DNA from: Planctomycetota bacterium
Lineage (GTDB): Bacteria > Planctomycetota > B15-G4
Direction: 5' to 3'
NCBI GenBank assembly: GCA_003644265.1
Contig: QNBX01000035.1
Location: 1 to 31,675 of the forward strand
DNA: 31,675 nucleotides
Of the stretch, positions 15,984-24,973 are shown piece after piece; positions within the stretch are counted from its first letter, which is position 1; every line of letters begins with the position of its first letter. A program made the position numbers and the translations under genes. A model generated the notes under the pieces. It searched no databases. It saw only the letters and a program-made list of their open reading frames with translations, and was not told where the DNA came from.

Positions 15984-17517
15984 CCCTTGAGCTCTCCGTG
16001 TGCCCAGAGGCCATCATGGTGTCGAGGCGGTCGCCGGAGAGGCCCAGGCGGGCGCCCAGGCGAGGCAGTTCCTCGTTGATCCAGGCGGAGACCCGCGGGT
16101 GCTGCTCGCGGGCCTGGATCGCGACCAACTGGCGCACGTGGCTCTCGAAGCCCTCCGCGTCGTCCAGCCGTGTGGTCGCATAGCAGACGTTCATGATCCG
16201 TGCCGGATCATCCGGCCAATCCGCCGCCGCGGCCTCCGCGACGCCCAGGGCGTCGGCCCAGCGCTCTTGCCGCAACAGCACAAGCGTGAGGTTCCGGAAG
16301 ACGTTCTGGCGCGTCACGGACGGGATGTCCGCGTTCATCAGGCCGTGCAGCAGGTGCTCGGCTTCGGTCAGTTGGTCGGTGTGGATGTGGTGCAGGGCCA
16401 GCGCCACCTGCTGACGACCGCTGGGCCCCTCGAGGCGCTCCAGGGCCTGCAGGCAGCCCAGCGCATCGTCCAGCATCGCCTGGCGCGAGGTGGCGTGGAG
16501 GGCTACGTCGGCCACGGGCTCGATCTCGTGCGATGGGGCCGATACGGCGGCCAGGCGCGCGCCCATGTCGCGCACGTCCTCGGCGACCTGCTCACGGCGG
16601 CGCGGGGGGGTGTGCACGAGCATGCGCTGCTCGAAATCTGGCACGGCGACCAAGCACGACTTGGCCATCTCGTAGACCAGATCGGACAGGCGCCGGTGGC
16701 CGGCCTCGATGGCCACGTCGAGCATGCGCTGCACCAGCGTGCGGACGCTCTTGGCGCCCTGCTTGCTCTGCAGGCAGCTGCGCACCAGCGCGTCGGTCTT
16801 GGCCTGGGCGGGGCCGTCCAGCTGCAGTTCGTCCAGGCGCGTCAAGAGGCTGTCGGCCAGGTGCTGCCGCGCGCGCCGGATGATCATGCCGACCTGCTTG
16901 GTCTCCAGGCCGAGCATGGAGGCCACGCGTTCGTAGCTCATGCCCAGGACCTCCCGGGCCACCAGCACGTTCTTGTCGCGCGGCTCGAGCCGGTGGAAGC
17001 AATCGTCCGTGAGCGTCACCAGCCGCTCGCCGCAGCGGGCCAGGAGGGCGTCCTGCTCCTCGCGCTCGGCCTGCAGCGCGGGATCGTGGGGCGGCTGGAG
17101 CGAGTCCTGATACTGCTGGCTCCCGGTACGAGCCCGGCGCTGTTGGCGCAGCAGATCGAAGACCGAATTGCGCATGGACGTGTGGGCCAGGGCCAGGAAT
17201 CGCCGTACGGGCGGCTGGTCGGGGCTGCGGACGTCCGAGAACAGCCGGGCCAGGAACGCGGCCGCGAGCTCCTCTGGATCCGCAGAGGGGCTGAAGCGCC
17301 GGGAGATCTGAGCCGCGATCTGGTGTAGACGGTCCTGGGTCAGCTCAAAAAGGAGCGTGAAGGCCTCTGCGTCGTGGACCTGTCGGAAGCGAATCAGGAG
17401 GACGCGCGCCACCTCGTCCAGGTGCAGGTCGTTACTGGGATCGAAGGCATCGAGCAGCGGCAACGGCCCCAGATCGGGGATGCTCCGCAGGCGTTCGACC
17501 AGACGCTCTGGCTGCAC
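15961..17517 (-). CDS. ECF-type sigma factor with long C-terminal extension
   Basis: About 518 aa from the GTG at 17517. Region 2 is around 50-125 (ADPEELAAAFLARLFSDVR, FLALAHTSMRNSVFDLLRQ) and region 4 around 175-225 (RDKNVLVAREVLGMSYERVA, ETKQVGMIIRRARQHLA). A C-terminal extension of about 290 residues follows, absent from ordinary ECF factors. Its first part (265-322) aligns with the middle of the zinc-finger protein at 13729-14325, and the rest (about 340-470) looks like helical TPR-type repeats (TEAEHLLHGLM, WADALGVAEAAAADWPDDP). Extended ECF factors are known in planctomycetes and may carry their own sensor or regulator. The start is uncertain: the frame is open back to 17775, but the DNA there is AT-richer and non-coding in appearance, and the GTG has a TGGAG ten bases upstream. 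Confidence 0.83.
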   Translation of the reverse strand: MQPERLVERLRSIPDLGPLPLLDAFDPSNDLHLDEVARVLLIRFRQVHDAEAFTLLFELTQDRLHQIAAQISRRFSPSADPEELAAAFLARLFSDVRSPDQPPVRRFLALAHTSMRNSVFDLLRQQRRARTGSQQYQDSLQPPHDPALQAEREEQDALLARCGERLVTLTDDCFHRLEPRDKNVLVAREVLGMSYERVASMLGLETKQVGMIIRRARQHLADSLLTRLDELQLDGPAQAKTDALVRSCLQSKQGAKSVRTLVQRMLDVAIEAGHRRLSDLVYEMAKSCLVAVPDFEQRMLVHTPPRRREQVAEDVRDMGARLAAVSAPSHEIEPVADVALHATSRQAMLDDALGCLQALERLEGPSGRQQVALALHHIHTDQLTEAEHLLHGLMNADIPSVTRQNVFRNLTLVLLRQERWADALGVAEAAAADWPDDPARIMNVCYATTRLDDAEGFESHVRQLVAIQAREQHPRVSAWINEELPRLGARLGLSGDRLDTMMASGHTESSRDGDNHEN

Positions 17518-17553
17518 TCTGGGTGATCTCCACTTTCCCGCCCGGGAGGTCTG

Positions 17554-17576
17554 TTGAGTGCCTGCCCGGTACTCAA
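17554..17576. promoter_or_regulatory. Inverted repeat upstream of the long sigma gene
   Basis: TTGAGT (17554-17559) and ACTCAA (17571-17576) flank an 11-nt centre, 37 bp before the GTG at 17517. It could be an operator or a small 5'-leader hairpin. Confidence 0.35.
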
Positions 17577-17655
17577 CGGGTTGCTCACACGGACGCGTCG
17601 CGCTGACGCTTGTCGGCAGAGATGTAACCAAAGCAATAGCGATAATTGAGATTAC

Positions 17656-17670
17656 TTGTACGATTTGTAC
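17656..17670. promoter_or_regulatory. Direct repeat in the AT-rich promoter region
   Basis: TTGTAC at 17656-17661 and again at 17665-17670 (9-bp step), in the AT-rich stretch about 140 bp upstream of the sigma gene. It may be a regulator site; no regulator can be named. Confidence 0.3.
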
Positions 17671-17743
17671 CCCATCGACATATGGGCATTCGCGCATCTT
17701 GAGCCGATTTGGCGTTGAAAGCGCGGCTTTCCCTCCTCCCCAG

Positions 17744-17762
17744 CGCGACTGGATAAGTCGCG
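17744..17762. other. Hairpin A: CGCGACT/AGTCGCG
   Basis: Perfect 7-bp stem (17744-17750 with 17756-17762) and a GGATA loop, next to an A6 run on the plus strand at 17764-17769. It is the first of four adjacent hairpins. Confidence 0.6.
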
Positions 17763-17763
17763 G

Positions 17764-17793
17764 AAAAAAGTGCACAACCCGGTAAGGACCGGG
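17764..17793 (-). terminator. Possible intrinsic terminator (hairpin B plus T run)
   Basis: CCCGGT (17778-17783), 4-nt loop, ACCGGG (17788-17793). On the minus strand the stem is followed eight bases later by six T (17764-17769). It could end a minus-strand transcript carrying the large hairpin C, or read-through from glgP. The gap between stem and T run is longer than ideal. Confidence 0.45.
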
Positions 17794-17869
17794 CCCGCCG
17801 GAGTGGACAGATCAGCGTGGGGAAGAGGGTGCTGCGGGCAGGCTTCCCCGGCGCTGCCACTCCGGCGGG
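17794..17869. ncRNA. Hairpin C: 76-nt double-helix structured element
   Basis: Outer helix CCCGCCGGAGTGG (17794-17806) pairs perfectly with 17857-17869 (13 bp). After a one-sided 6-nt bulge, an inner helix forms: CAGCG-T-GGGGAAG (17813-17825) with 17843-17856 (12 Watson-Crick pairs plus one U-G, one bulged G at 17850). The loop is 17 nt. Hairpin B abuts it directly at 17793 and hairpin D follows at 17879. It may be a structured RNA, a leader of the sigma gene, or a small mobile hairpin repeat. The strand is undetermined; the T run favours minus. Calling it an RNA gene is provisional. Confidence 0.4.
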
Positions 17870-17878
17870 GCCGGCGTG

Positions 17879-17900
17879 GAGATCCCCCGAGGGGGTACTC
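17879..17900. other. Hairpin D: C5/G5 stem
   Basis: CCCCC (17884-17888) faces GGGGG (17891-17895), effectively four pairs with a CGAG loop, extended by GAG (17879-17881) with CTC (17898-17900) across a 2x2 internal loop. Confidence 0.45.
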
Positions 17901-18007
17901 AAGGGCCTTCGACGACGGCGAGGCGTCCGAGTAACGAGAGTCACGAAGACGTCACCGCGGCGCCGCACGCCAGGAGATGCCGGACCCATCCTTCCGCTCA
18001 GCTGGGT

Positions 18008-18036
18008 CGCAGATTCTCCTCAGAGAGAAGTCTGCG
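18008..18036 (-). terminator. Hairpin just past the glgP stop
   Basis: CGCAGATTCTC (18008-18018) pairs with GAGAA-TCTGCG (18025-18036, one bulged G at 18030): 11 pairs and a 6-nt loop, six bases downstream of the phosphorylase stop codon. It probably ends or protects the glgP mRNA. There is no T tract, so intrinsic termination is not certain. Confidence 0.55.
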
Positions 18037-18042
18037 TTCTGC

Positions 18043-20094
18043 TCACGGGCTGGGGCACTCGAGCGCGGGTGCGTAGACCTCATCGCGGTACTGGCTGATC
18101 ATGCGCCGCGTCGAGAAGTGCCTCAGGCTGTGGGCGATGGCGGTGCGCATCATGCCGATCCAGCGTCGAGGCAGGCCGCTGCTGTCGCGTTCGGACCAGG
18201 CCGGGACGATCTCCCGCTCGAGCAGTTCCAGCAGCAGCTGGCCGTCGCGCTCGCGCTCGGGCAGCTCCTGGTCTCCCAGGGTGAAGCCCATGCCGGCGTC
18301 GCAGGCCTCGGCCCACCAGCCGTCGGGCACGGAGGCGTTGAGGATGCCGTTCATGGCGGCCTTCATGCCGCTGGTGCCGCTGGCCTCGCGCGGCCATTCA
18401 GGCGTGTTGAGCCAGACATCCACGCCGCGGACCAGCAGGCGCGCCACGGCGATGTCGTAGTCCTCCAGCAGCACGATGTGCCCCTTCAGCGGGGAGCTGT
18501 TGGCCAGATCCCATACGTGGCGGATCATGTCCTGCCCGCTGGTGTCGGCCGGGTGCGCCTTGCCGGCCATGATGATCTGCACCGGGCGATCGGCGCTGGC
18601 GAGGATGTGGGCCAGGCGCTCCGGGTCGTGAAACAGCAGGTCCGCCCGCTTGTAGGGGGCGAAGCGCCGGGCAAAGCCCAGGGTCAACGCGGTGCTGTCC
18701 AGCACGCCCTGCACCTTGCGCAGCTCGGCGGTGGAGCGTCCGTGGCGTGCGGCCTGGCGCGTCATGCGCACGCGCACAAAGCGCATGAGCCGGTGTTTCT
18801 GGGCCGAATGGGCTGCCCAGAGCGTCTCGTCGGGCAGGCTCTCGGCCCGCCGCGCCAGCTCGCTCGGGTCGCTGTTGCTGCCCGCCGCCAGGACCCGGGC
18901 GATCTCCTGCCCCATCCAGCTGGGAGCGTGCACGCCGTTGGTGATGGCGCCCACGTCGTGCTCCGGCCACATCTTGCGGCTGACCTCCCCGTGCAGCAGG
19001 GAGACGCCGTTGCTACGGCAGGAGAGGCGCAGGGCCAGAGCGGTGAGGTTGAAGCCCTCGGCCGGGCCTGCTCCCAGGGCCAGCAGCTCCTCGGTGGGCA
19101 CGCCCAGGGTCTGGGCGGTCTGGTCGAGGAAGGGCGTCACGGCGTCGAGGTCAAAGACCTCGTTGCCCGCCGGGACCGGCGTGTGGGTGGTGAAGACGTG
19201 CCGTGGACGTACGCTGCTCACGCGCTCCTCAAGGCTGCTGCCCGTTGCTTGGGGCAGGTTCTCCAAGGCAAGGAAGGCGCTGTGACCCTCGTTCATGTGC
19301 CAGACCGATGGCTCGATGCCGAGGACCTTCAGCACCGCCACGGCCCCGCGGCCCAGGACGACCTCCTGCTCCAGTCGCATCTGGCGTCCGGTGACGTAGA
19401 GCAGCGAGGTGATGTAGCGGTCCTCGGTGGCGTTGTGGGTGGTCATCGAGTCCAGCAGCAGCAGCGGCACGCGGCCCACCCAGGTGAGCCAGACCCGCAG
19501 CCAGACGCGCCGGTCGGGTAGCTCGACCGGCACGCGCAGGCTGGCGCCGGAGGCGTCGCGCACGCGCAGGATCGGCAGGCGCAGGGCGTCCAGGTCGGGA
19601 TACAGGTGCTGCTGGCTCCCATCCGGATCGATCAGCTGGCGGAAGTACCCGCGTCGGTAGAACAGCCCGATGCCCACCATGGGCAACCCCATGTCGGAGG
19701 CTTCCTTGAGGTGGTCGCCCGAGAGCACGCCCAGGCCGCCCGAGTACACCGGCAGGCACTCGTGCAGGCCGTACTCAGCGGAGACGTAGGCCACCGGGGC
19801 GCCCGGCAGCGCCGGCCGGGCACGGTCGGCGTCCCAGGCGTCCAGCACGTCCTGCAGCTCCAGGATGAAGCTCTCCTGCTCGGCCAGATCGTGCAGATGG
19901 CTGGCGCGGCTGAGCATGAGCTGCAACACGGGGTTGCGGTAGCGGGCCCACAGGTCGGGGTCGATGCGCTCGAAGATGCGCCGTGCGGGGCGGTTCCAGG
20001 ACCACCAGACGTCGTAGGCCAGGTCGCGTAGGCGCAGCAGCGGCGTGGGGACGTCGAGGTGATCAGGCGTGCGCGTCGGGATCGTGGGGATCAT
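18043..20094 (-). CDS. glgP: Alpha-glucan (glycogen) phosphorylase, short type
   Basis: A 683-aa cytoplasmic phosphorylase that releases glucose-1-phosphate from glycogen or maltodextrin. It belongs to the shorter bacterial type with an N-terminal DUF3417-like region (about 10-110, LAYDVWWSWN, ARRIFERIDPDLW) rather than the 800-aa classical type. Diagnostic parts are VAYVSAEYGLHECLPVYSGG, WHMNEGHSAFLALE, FTTHTPVPAGNE, GFARRFAPYKRADLL and the PLP-binding Lys578 in SGTSGMKAAMNG. The ATG at 20094 begins MIPTIPTRTP; the longer frame to 20244 would run into the divergent M14-like gene and is unlikely. No convincing Shine-Dalgarno precedes it. The gene stands alone; no other glycogen gene is in the window. 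Confidence 0.95.
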   Translation of the reverse strand: MIPTIPTRTPDHLDVPTPLLRLRDLAYDVWWSWNRPARRIFERIDPDLWARYRNPVLQLMLSRASHLHDLAEQESFILELQDVLDAWDADRARPALPGAPVAYVSAEYGLHECLPVYSGGLGVLSGDHLKEASDMGLPMVGIGLFYRRGYFRQLIDPDGSQQHLYPDLDALRLPILRVRDASGASLRVPVELPDRRVWLRVWLTWVGRVPLLLLDSMTTHNATEDRYITSLLYVTGRQMRLEQEVVLGRGAVAVLKVLGIEPSVWHMNEGHSAFLALENLPQATGSSLEERVSSVRPRHVFTTHTPVPAGNEVFDLDAVTPFLDQTAQTLGVPTEELLALGAGPAEGFNLTALALRLSCRSNGVSLLHGEVSRKMWPEHDVGAITNGVHAPSWMGQEIARVLAAGSNSDPSELARRAESLPDETLWAAHSAQKHRLMRFVRVRMTRQAARHGRSTAELRKVQGVLDSTALTLGFARRFAPYKRADLLFHDPERLAHILASADRPVQIIMAGKAHPADTSGQDMIRHVWDLANSSPLKGHIVLLEDYDIAVARLLVRGVDVWLNTPEWPREASGTSGMKAAMNGILNASVPDGWWAEACDAGMGFTLGDQELPERERDGQLLLELLEREIVPAWSERDSSGLPRRWIGMMRTAIAHSLRHFSTRRMISQYRDEVYAPALECPSP

Positions 20095-20123
20095 CGGCTC
20101 GGTGGCGGGGTGCGGTGGGTGGG

Positions 20124-20129
20124 TAGAAT
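20124..20129 (+). promoter_or_regulatory. Possible -10 element for the M14 gene pair
   Basis: TAGAAT, 51 bp before the ATG at 20180, within the 85-bp gap to divergent glgP. The same hexamer forms the -10 of the strong promoter at 24771. No -35 can be seen at the right distance. Confidence 0.3.
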
Positions 20130-20179
20130 GCCGCGCTCGGTCCGCCTTGAAAACCCTCGCCCCGCTCTCGGAGAAGGCC

Positions 20180-22026
<1,847 letters not shown>

Positions 22027-22027
<1 letters not shown>

Positions 22028-23775
22028 TGAGCGCCCGACGCCTGGCGATCTGCCTGCTGTTCCTGTCCGCGCTGCTGCCGGCCTCGGCGCTGTCCCAGTC
22101 CGTGCGCGAGCCCAAGCTGCCCGTGGCCTGGAATCGCTTCTACGACTACGACGGCATCGTGGAGTTGTGCCGCCGACTGGCCGACGCGCACCCCGAGCTG
22201 TGCCGCCTGGAGTTCATCGGGCCGAGCGCCGAGGGACGGCCCATGCCGCTGCTCACCCTGACCGACCCGGCCGGCGGCGCCGAGGCCGACAAGCCCGCCA
22301 TGTGGGTGGACGGCAACGTGCACGGCAACGAGGTGCAAGGTGCCGAGGCGGCCGTGTACCTGGCCTGGTTCCTGGCGGAGCGGCAGGGCGAGCTGTCCGA
22401 TGTGGACGCGCTCCTGGCCGAGACCGTCTTCTACATCCTGCCCATGGTGAATCCGGACGGGCGCCAGCACTGGTTCGAGGCCGCCAATAACGCCCACTCG
22501 TCGCGCAGCGGCATGCTGCCCTTCGACAACGATGGTGACGGCGTGGCGGATGAGGACGGCTACGACGACCTGGACGGCGACGGTCACATCACGCGCATGC
22601 GCAAGCGCGTCGAGCCGGGCAGCGGTACGCACATCCTGGCGCCGGACGACCCGCGCATCCTGCTGCGCGTGGCCGCCGAGGAGCGCGTCAAGCTCGGCGC
22701 CGACTGGATCTCCCTCGGCAGCGAGGGCTTTGACAACGACGGCGACGGCCGTAACGGTGAGGACGGCCCCGGCGGCTACGACATGAACCGCAACTGGCCC
22801 GGCGGCTGGCAGCCGCGCCACATCCAGTTCGGCGCGGGCGACTACCCCTTCAGCTTCCCCGAGACCGCGGCCATCGGTGAGTTCATCATGGCCCACCCGC
22901 GCATCGCGGCCGTGCAGTCGTTCCACAACGCCGGAGGCATGCTGCTGCGTGGCCCGGGCGCCGAGGCGCGGCAGGATTGGTACCCGTCGGCCGACCGTCG
23001 CGTGTACGAGGCCATCGGCGCGGACGGCGAGGACATCCTGCCGCACTACCGCTACCTGGTGATCTTCAAGGACCTGTACGACGTCCACGGCGGCTTCGTC
23101 ACCTGGACCCACGAAGGCCTGGGCATCATCTCGTTCACCAACGAGCTCTGGAACAGCGACCAGTTGTTCGGCCGCTCGCCCGCGCGGGGCGAGGCCGGTG
23201 AGCGAGAGCGCCTGTTCTTCGACGACCATCTCATGCTGGGCGAAACCTTCGTCGACTGGCACGAGGTCGAGCATCCGCAGTACGGCACGGTCGAGGTGGG
23301 GGGCGCCCAGAAGATGACCGGGCGCACGCCGCCGGCCTTCATGATCGAGGAGATGCTGCACCGCAACGCGGCCTTCTGCATGTTCCACGCGGCGCAGCTG
23401 CCCAAGCTCGAGGCCGTGTCGCTTGAGGTCGAGCACGGAGCCGGCGGGTCCCGGATCGTGACTGCCAGCTTCCGCAACCTGGCCGGCATCCCGACGCGCA
23501 CCGCGGTCTCCGCCGACAAGGGCATCGGGCGGCCGGATCTGGTGAGTATCGAGGGCGACGGGCTGGTGGTGGTGGCCGGGGGCCCCGGCGCCGGGCGCTT
23601 CGACCTGACCGAGTTCGACGCGGTGGAGCACGAGCCGGCGCGCCTGCGCCTGGATCGGGGAGTGGAGGGCCACGGCACCCAGAGGCTACGCTGGGTCGTC
23701 ACCGGGTCGGGTCCGTTTACGGTGACGTACGACTCGGTCCACGGCGGGCGCGTGATGCTCACCGGCGAACTCTGA
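22027..23775 (+). CDS. Exported M14-family zinc carboxypeptidase
   Basis: A 582-aa secreted metallopeptidase (signal peptide LAICLLFLSALLPASALS). Zinc ligands are His99 and Glu102 in VHGNEVQG and His300 in QSFHNAGG. The substrate-binding region NRNWP (254-258) and the probable catalytic Glu373 in SFTNEL are present. Two acidic inserts with DxDxDG loops (FDNDGDGVADEDG, 166-178, and FDNDGDGRNGEDG, 235-247) lie between the zinc motifs; they resemble Ca2+-binding loops and are seen in some bacterial M14 peptidases. A C-terminal beta domain (about 460-582) probably mediates attachment or substrate binding. The start overlaps the stop of the homologous inactive gene by one base. The pair looks like a tandem duplication in which one copy lost its metal site. 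Confidence 0.94.
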
Positions 23776-23798
23776 CTCCCTGACGGAAGCGCTTCACG

Positions 23799-24710
23799 AT
23801 GCCTGCACAGCCCCGGCCCAAGACTGCGCGTGACACCGATGACGAGCCCCAGCCGCGGGGTCTGATCGTGGTGAACAAGCCCATGGGCATCACGTCCCGC
23901 CGGGCGCTCGATATCGTGGAGCGGCAGCTCGACGTGGGCGCCCTCGGACACTGCGGCAGTCTCGACCCCCTGGCCACGGGCGTGCTCGTGCTGGTGGTGG
24001 GCAAGGCGCGCAAGATCCAGGACATGGTCGTGCGCAGTGAGAAGGTCTACGACATCACCGTCACGCTGGGCGGCACCACCGAGACCGACGACGCCGAGGG
24101 CGAGCTGGTGCCCACGGAGCCCGCGCCCGAGCCACCCACGCGCGAGGCCGTCGAGGCCGCGCTGCTGCCGTTCATCGGCGAGATCCAGCAGGTGCCGCCG
24201 GTCTACTCTGCGGTCAAGGTGGGCGGCAAGCGGCTGCACAAGGAGGCGCGCAAGGGCAACATCATCGAGCCCAAGCCGCGCACGGTGAACGTGCACGCCC
24301 TGAGCGTGACGCGCTACGAGTGGCCTCAGGTCGACCTGAGCCTGCGCTGCGGGTCGGGCACCTATGCCCGCTCCATCGCGCGCGACCTGGGCGCCGCGCT
24401 GGGCACCGGCGGCTACATGTCGCGCCTGGTGCGTGAGCGCGTGGGCGACCTCGACCTCGACATGGCGCGCGCGCCGGAGGACGTGACCCACGAGCACATC
24501 GTCGGCATCGAGGCGGCGCTCTCCGTGTACCCGCGACTCAACGTGCCGCTCGAACAGCGCCATGTGTTGACCCGCGGCCAGACGCTGCGCACACCGCCCG
24601 GGTTTCCCACCCAGGAGCCCTGCTTCGCGTGGGTGCAGGGCGAGGTGATCGCGGCCATCACTTTCGTGAACGGCGGCACCCACTTCCGGACCAAGCGCCT
24701 GCTGGTCTGA
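23799..24710 (+). CDS. truB: tRNA pseudouridine-55 synthase
   Basis: A 303-aa TruB that converts U55 of the tRNA T-loop to pseudouridine. The catalytic Asp56 lies in GHCGSLDPLATGVL (usually GHTGTLDPLATG), followed by KVYDITVTLGGTTETDD, PPVYSAVKVGGKRLHKEAR and the RNA-binding GSGTYARSIARDLG. The C-terminal part (about 235-303) has a PUA-like end with FAWVQGEVIAAI. A short charged N-terminal extension of about 20 residues precedes the conserved GLIVVNKPMGITS. It begins 23 bp after the M14 peptidase and is probably co-transcribed with it. A perfect palindrome GAAGCGCTTC (23786-23795) sits just before the start. rpsO or rbfA, frequent neighbours of truB, are not here. Confidence 0.96.
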   Translation: MPAQPRPKTARDTDDEPQPRGLIVVNKPMGITSRRALDIVERQLDVGALGHCGSLDPLATGVLVLVVGKARKIQDMVVRSEKVYDITVTLGGTTETDDAEGELVPTEPAPEPPTREAVEAALLPFIGEIQQVPPVYSAVKVGGKRLHKEARKGNIIEPKPRTVNVHALSVTRYEWPQVDLSLRCGSGTYARSIARDLGAALGTGGYMSRLVRERVGDLDLDMARAPEDVTHEHIVGIEAALSVYPRLNVPLEQRHVLTRGQTLRTPPGFPTQEPCFAWVQGEVIAAITFVNGGTHFRTKRLLV

Positions 24711-24770
24711 GACACGCCGGCGGGCCCGGGAATCGCCTCCAGTAATCCTCCGATGCCGCCGAAAGATGAC

Positions 24771-24798
24771 TTGACGGTCGGGTTACTGACCGTAGAAT
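24771..24798 (+). promoter_or_regulatory. Sigma-70-type promoter with palindrome in the spacer
   Basis: TTGACG (24771-24776), 16-bp spacer, TAGAAT (24793-24798): a close match to the vegetative consensus. An inverted repeat ACGGTC-N8-GACCGT (24774-24779 and 24788-24793) spans the spacer and is placed like an operator. It drives the cytochrome gene, leaving a leader of about 170 nt. Confidence 0.65.
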
Positions 24799-24823
24799 GA
24801 CTCAGGTTGTGCAAGTCCTGCGT

Positions 24824-24847
24824 GGCGTCGCGGAGTCCGGCGACGCC
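24824..24847 (+). other. Stem-loop in the cytochrome leader
   Basis: GGCGTCGC (24824-24831) pairs with GCGACGCC (24840-24847) around an 8-nt loop, about 25 nt after the -10 element and 126 nt before the ATG. It could stabilise the mRNA or be part of a regulatory leader. Confidence 0.5.
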
Positions 24848-24973
24848 CCCCTCTCGGGAGCACCGCGTGTTCGTTTCATCCGCTGACTGACGGGAGCCAA
24901 GGCCGTTGCTCTGCTTGGCGCATCCCGCCTTGAGAACTGCCCTGCGTCCTCAATCATCCGGAAAGAACCGATC

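Larger units (their letters stand above)
17518..18042. other. Hairpin-rich non-coding region between glgP and the long sigma gene
   Basis: 525 bp without a believable gene. The part from about 17625 to 17790 is clearly AT-richer than the rest of the window and should hold the promoter of the sigma gene. It contains direct repeats at 17656-17670, an inverted repeat at 17554-17576, and four hairpins between 17744 and 17900, described separately. A further hairpin (18008-18036) belongs to the end of glgP. Confidence 0.7.

Noticed and set aside
16000..17328. Long plus-strand frame opposite the long sigma gene
   Set aside because: Shadow; the minus strand has sigma regions 2 and 4 and a paralogue.
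17585..17989. Minus-strand 134-aa frame and several short plus-strand frames in the hairpin region
   Set aside because: They run through perfect inverted repeats and an AT-rich promoter-like stretch, have Arg/Pro-rich or atypical composition, and no ribosome site.
23052..24683. Minus-strand frame opposite the M14 peptidase and truB
   Set aside because: GC-driven shadow; both sense genes carry complete catalytic motifs.
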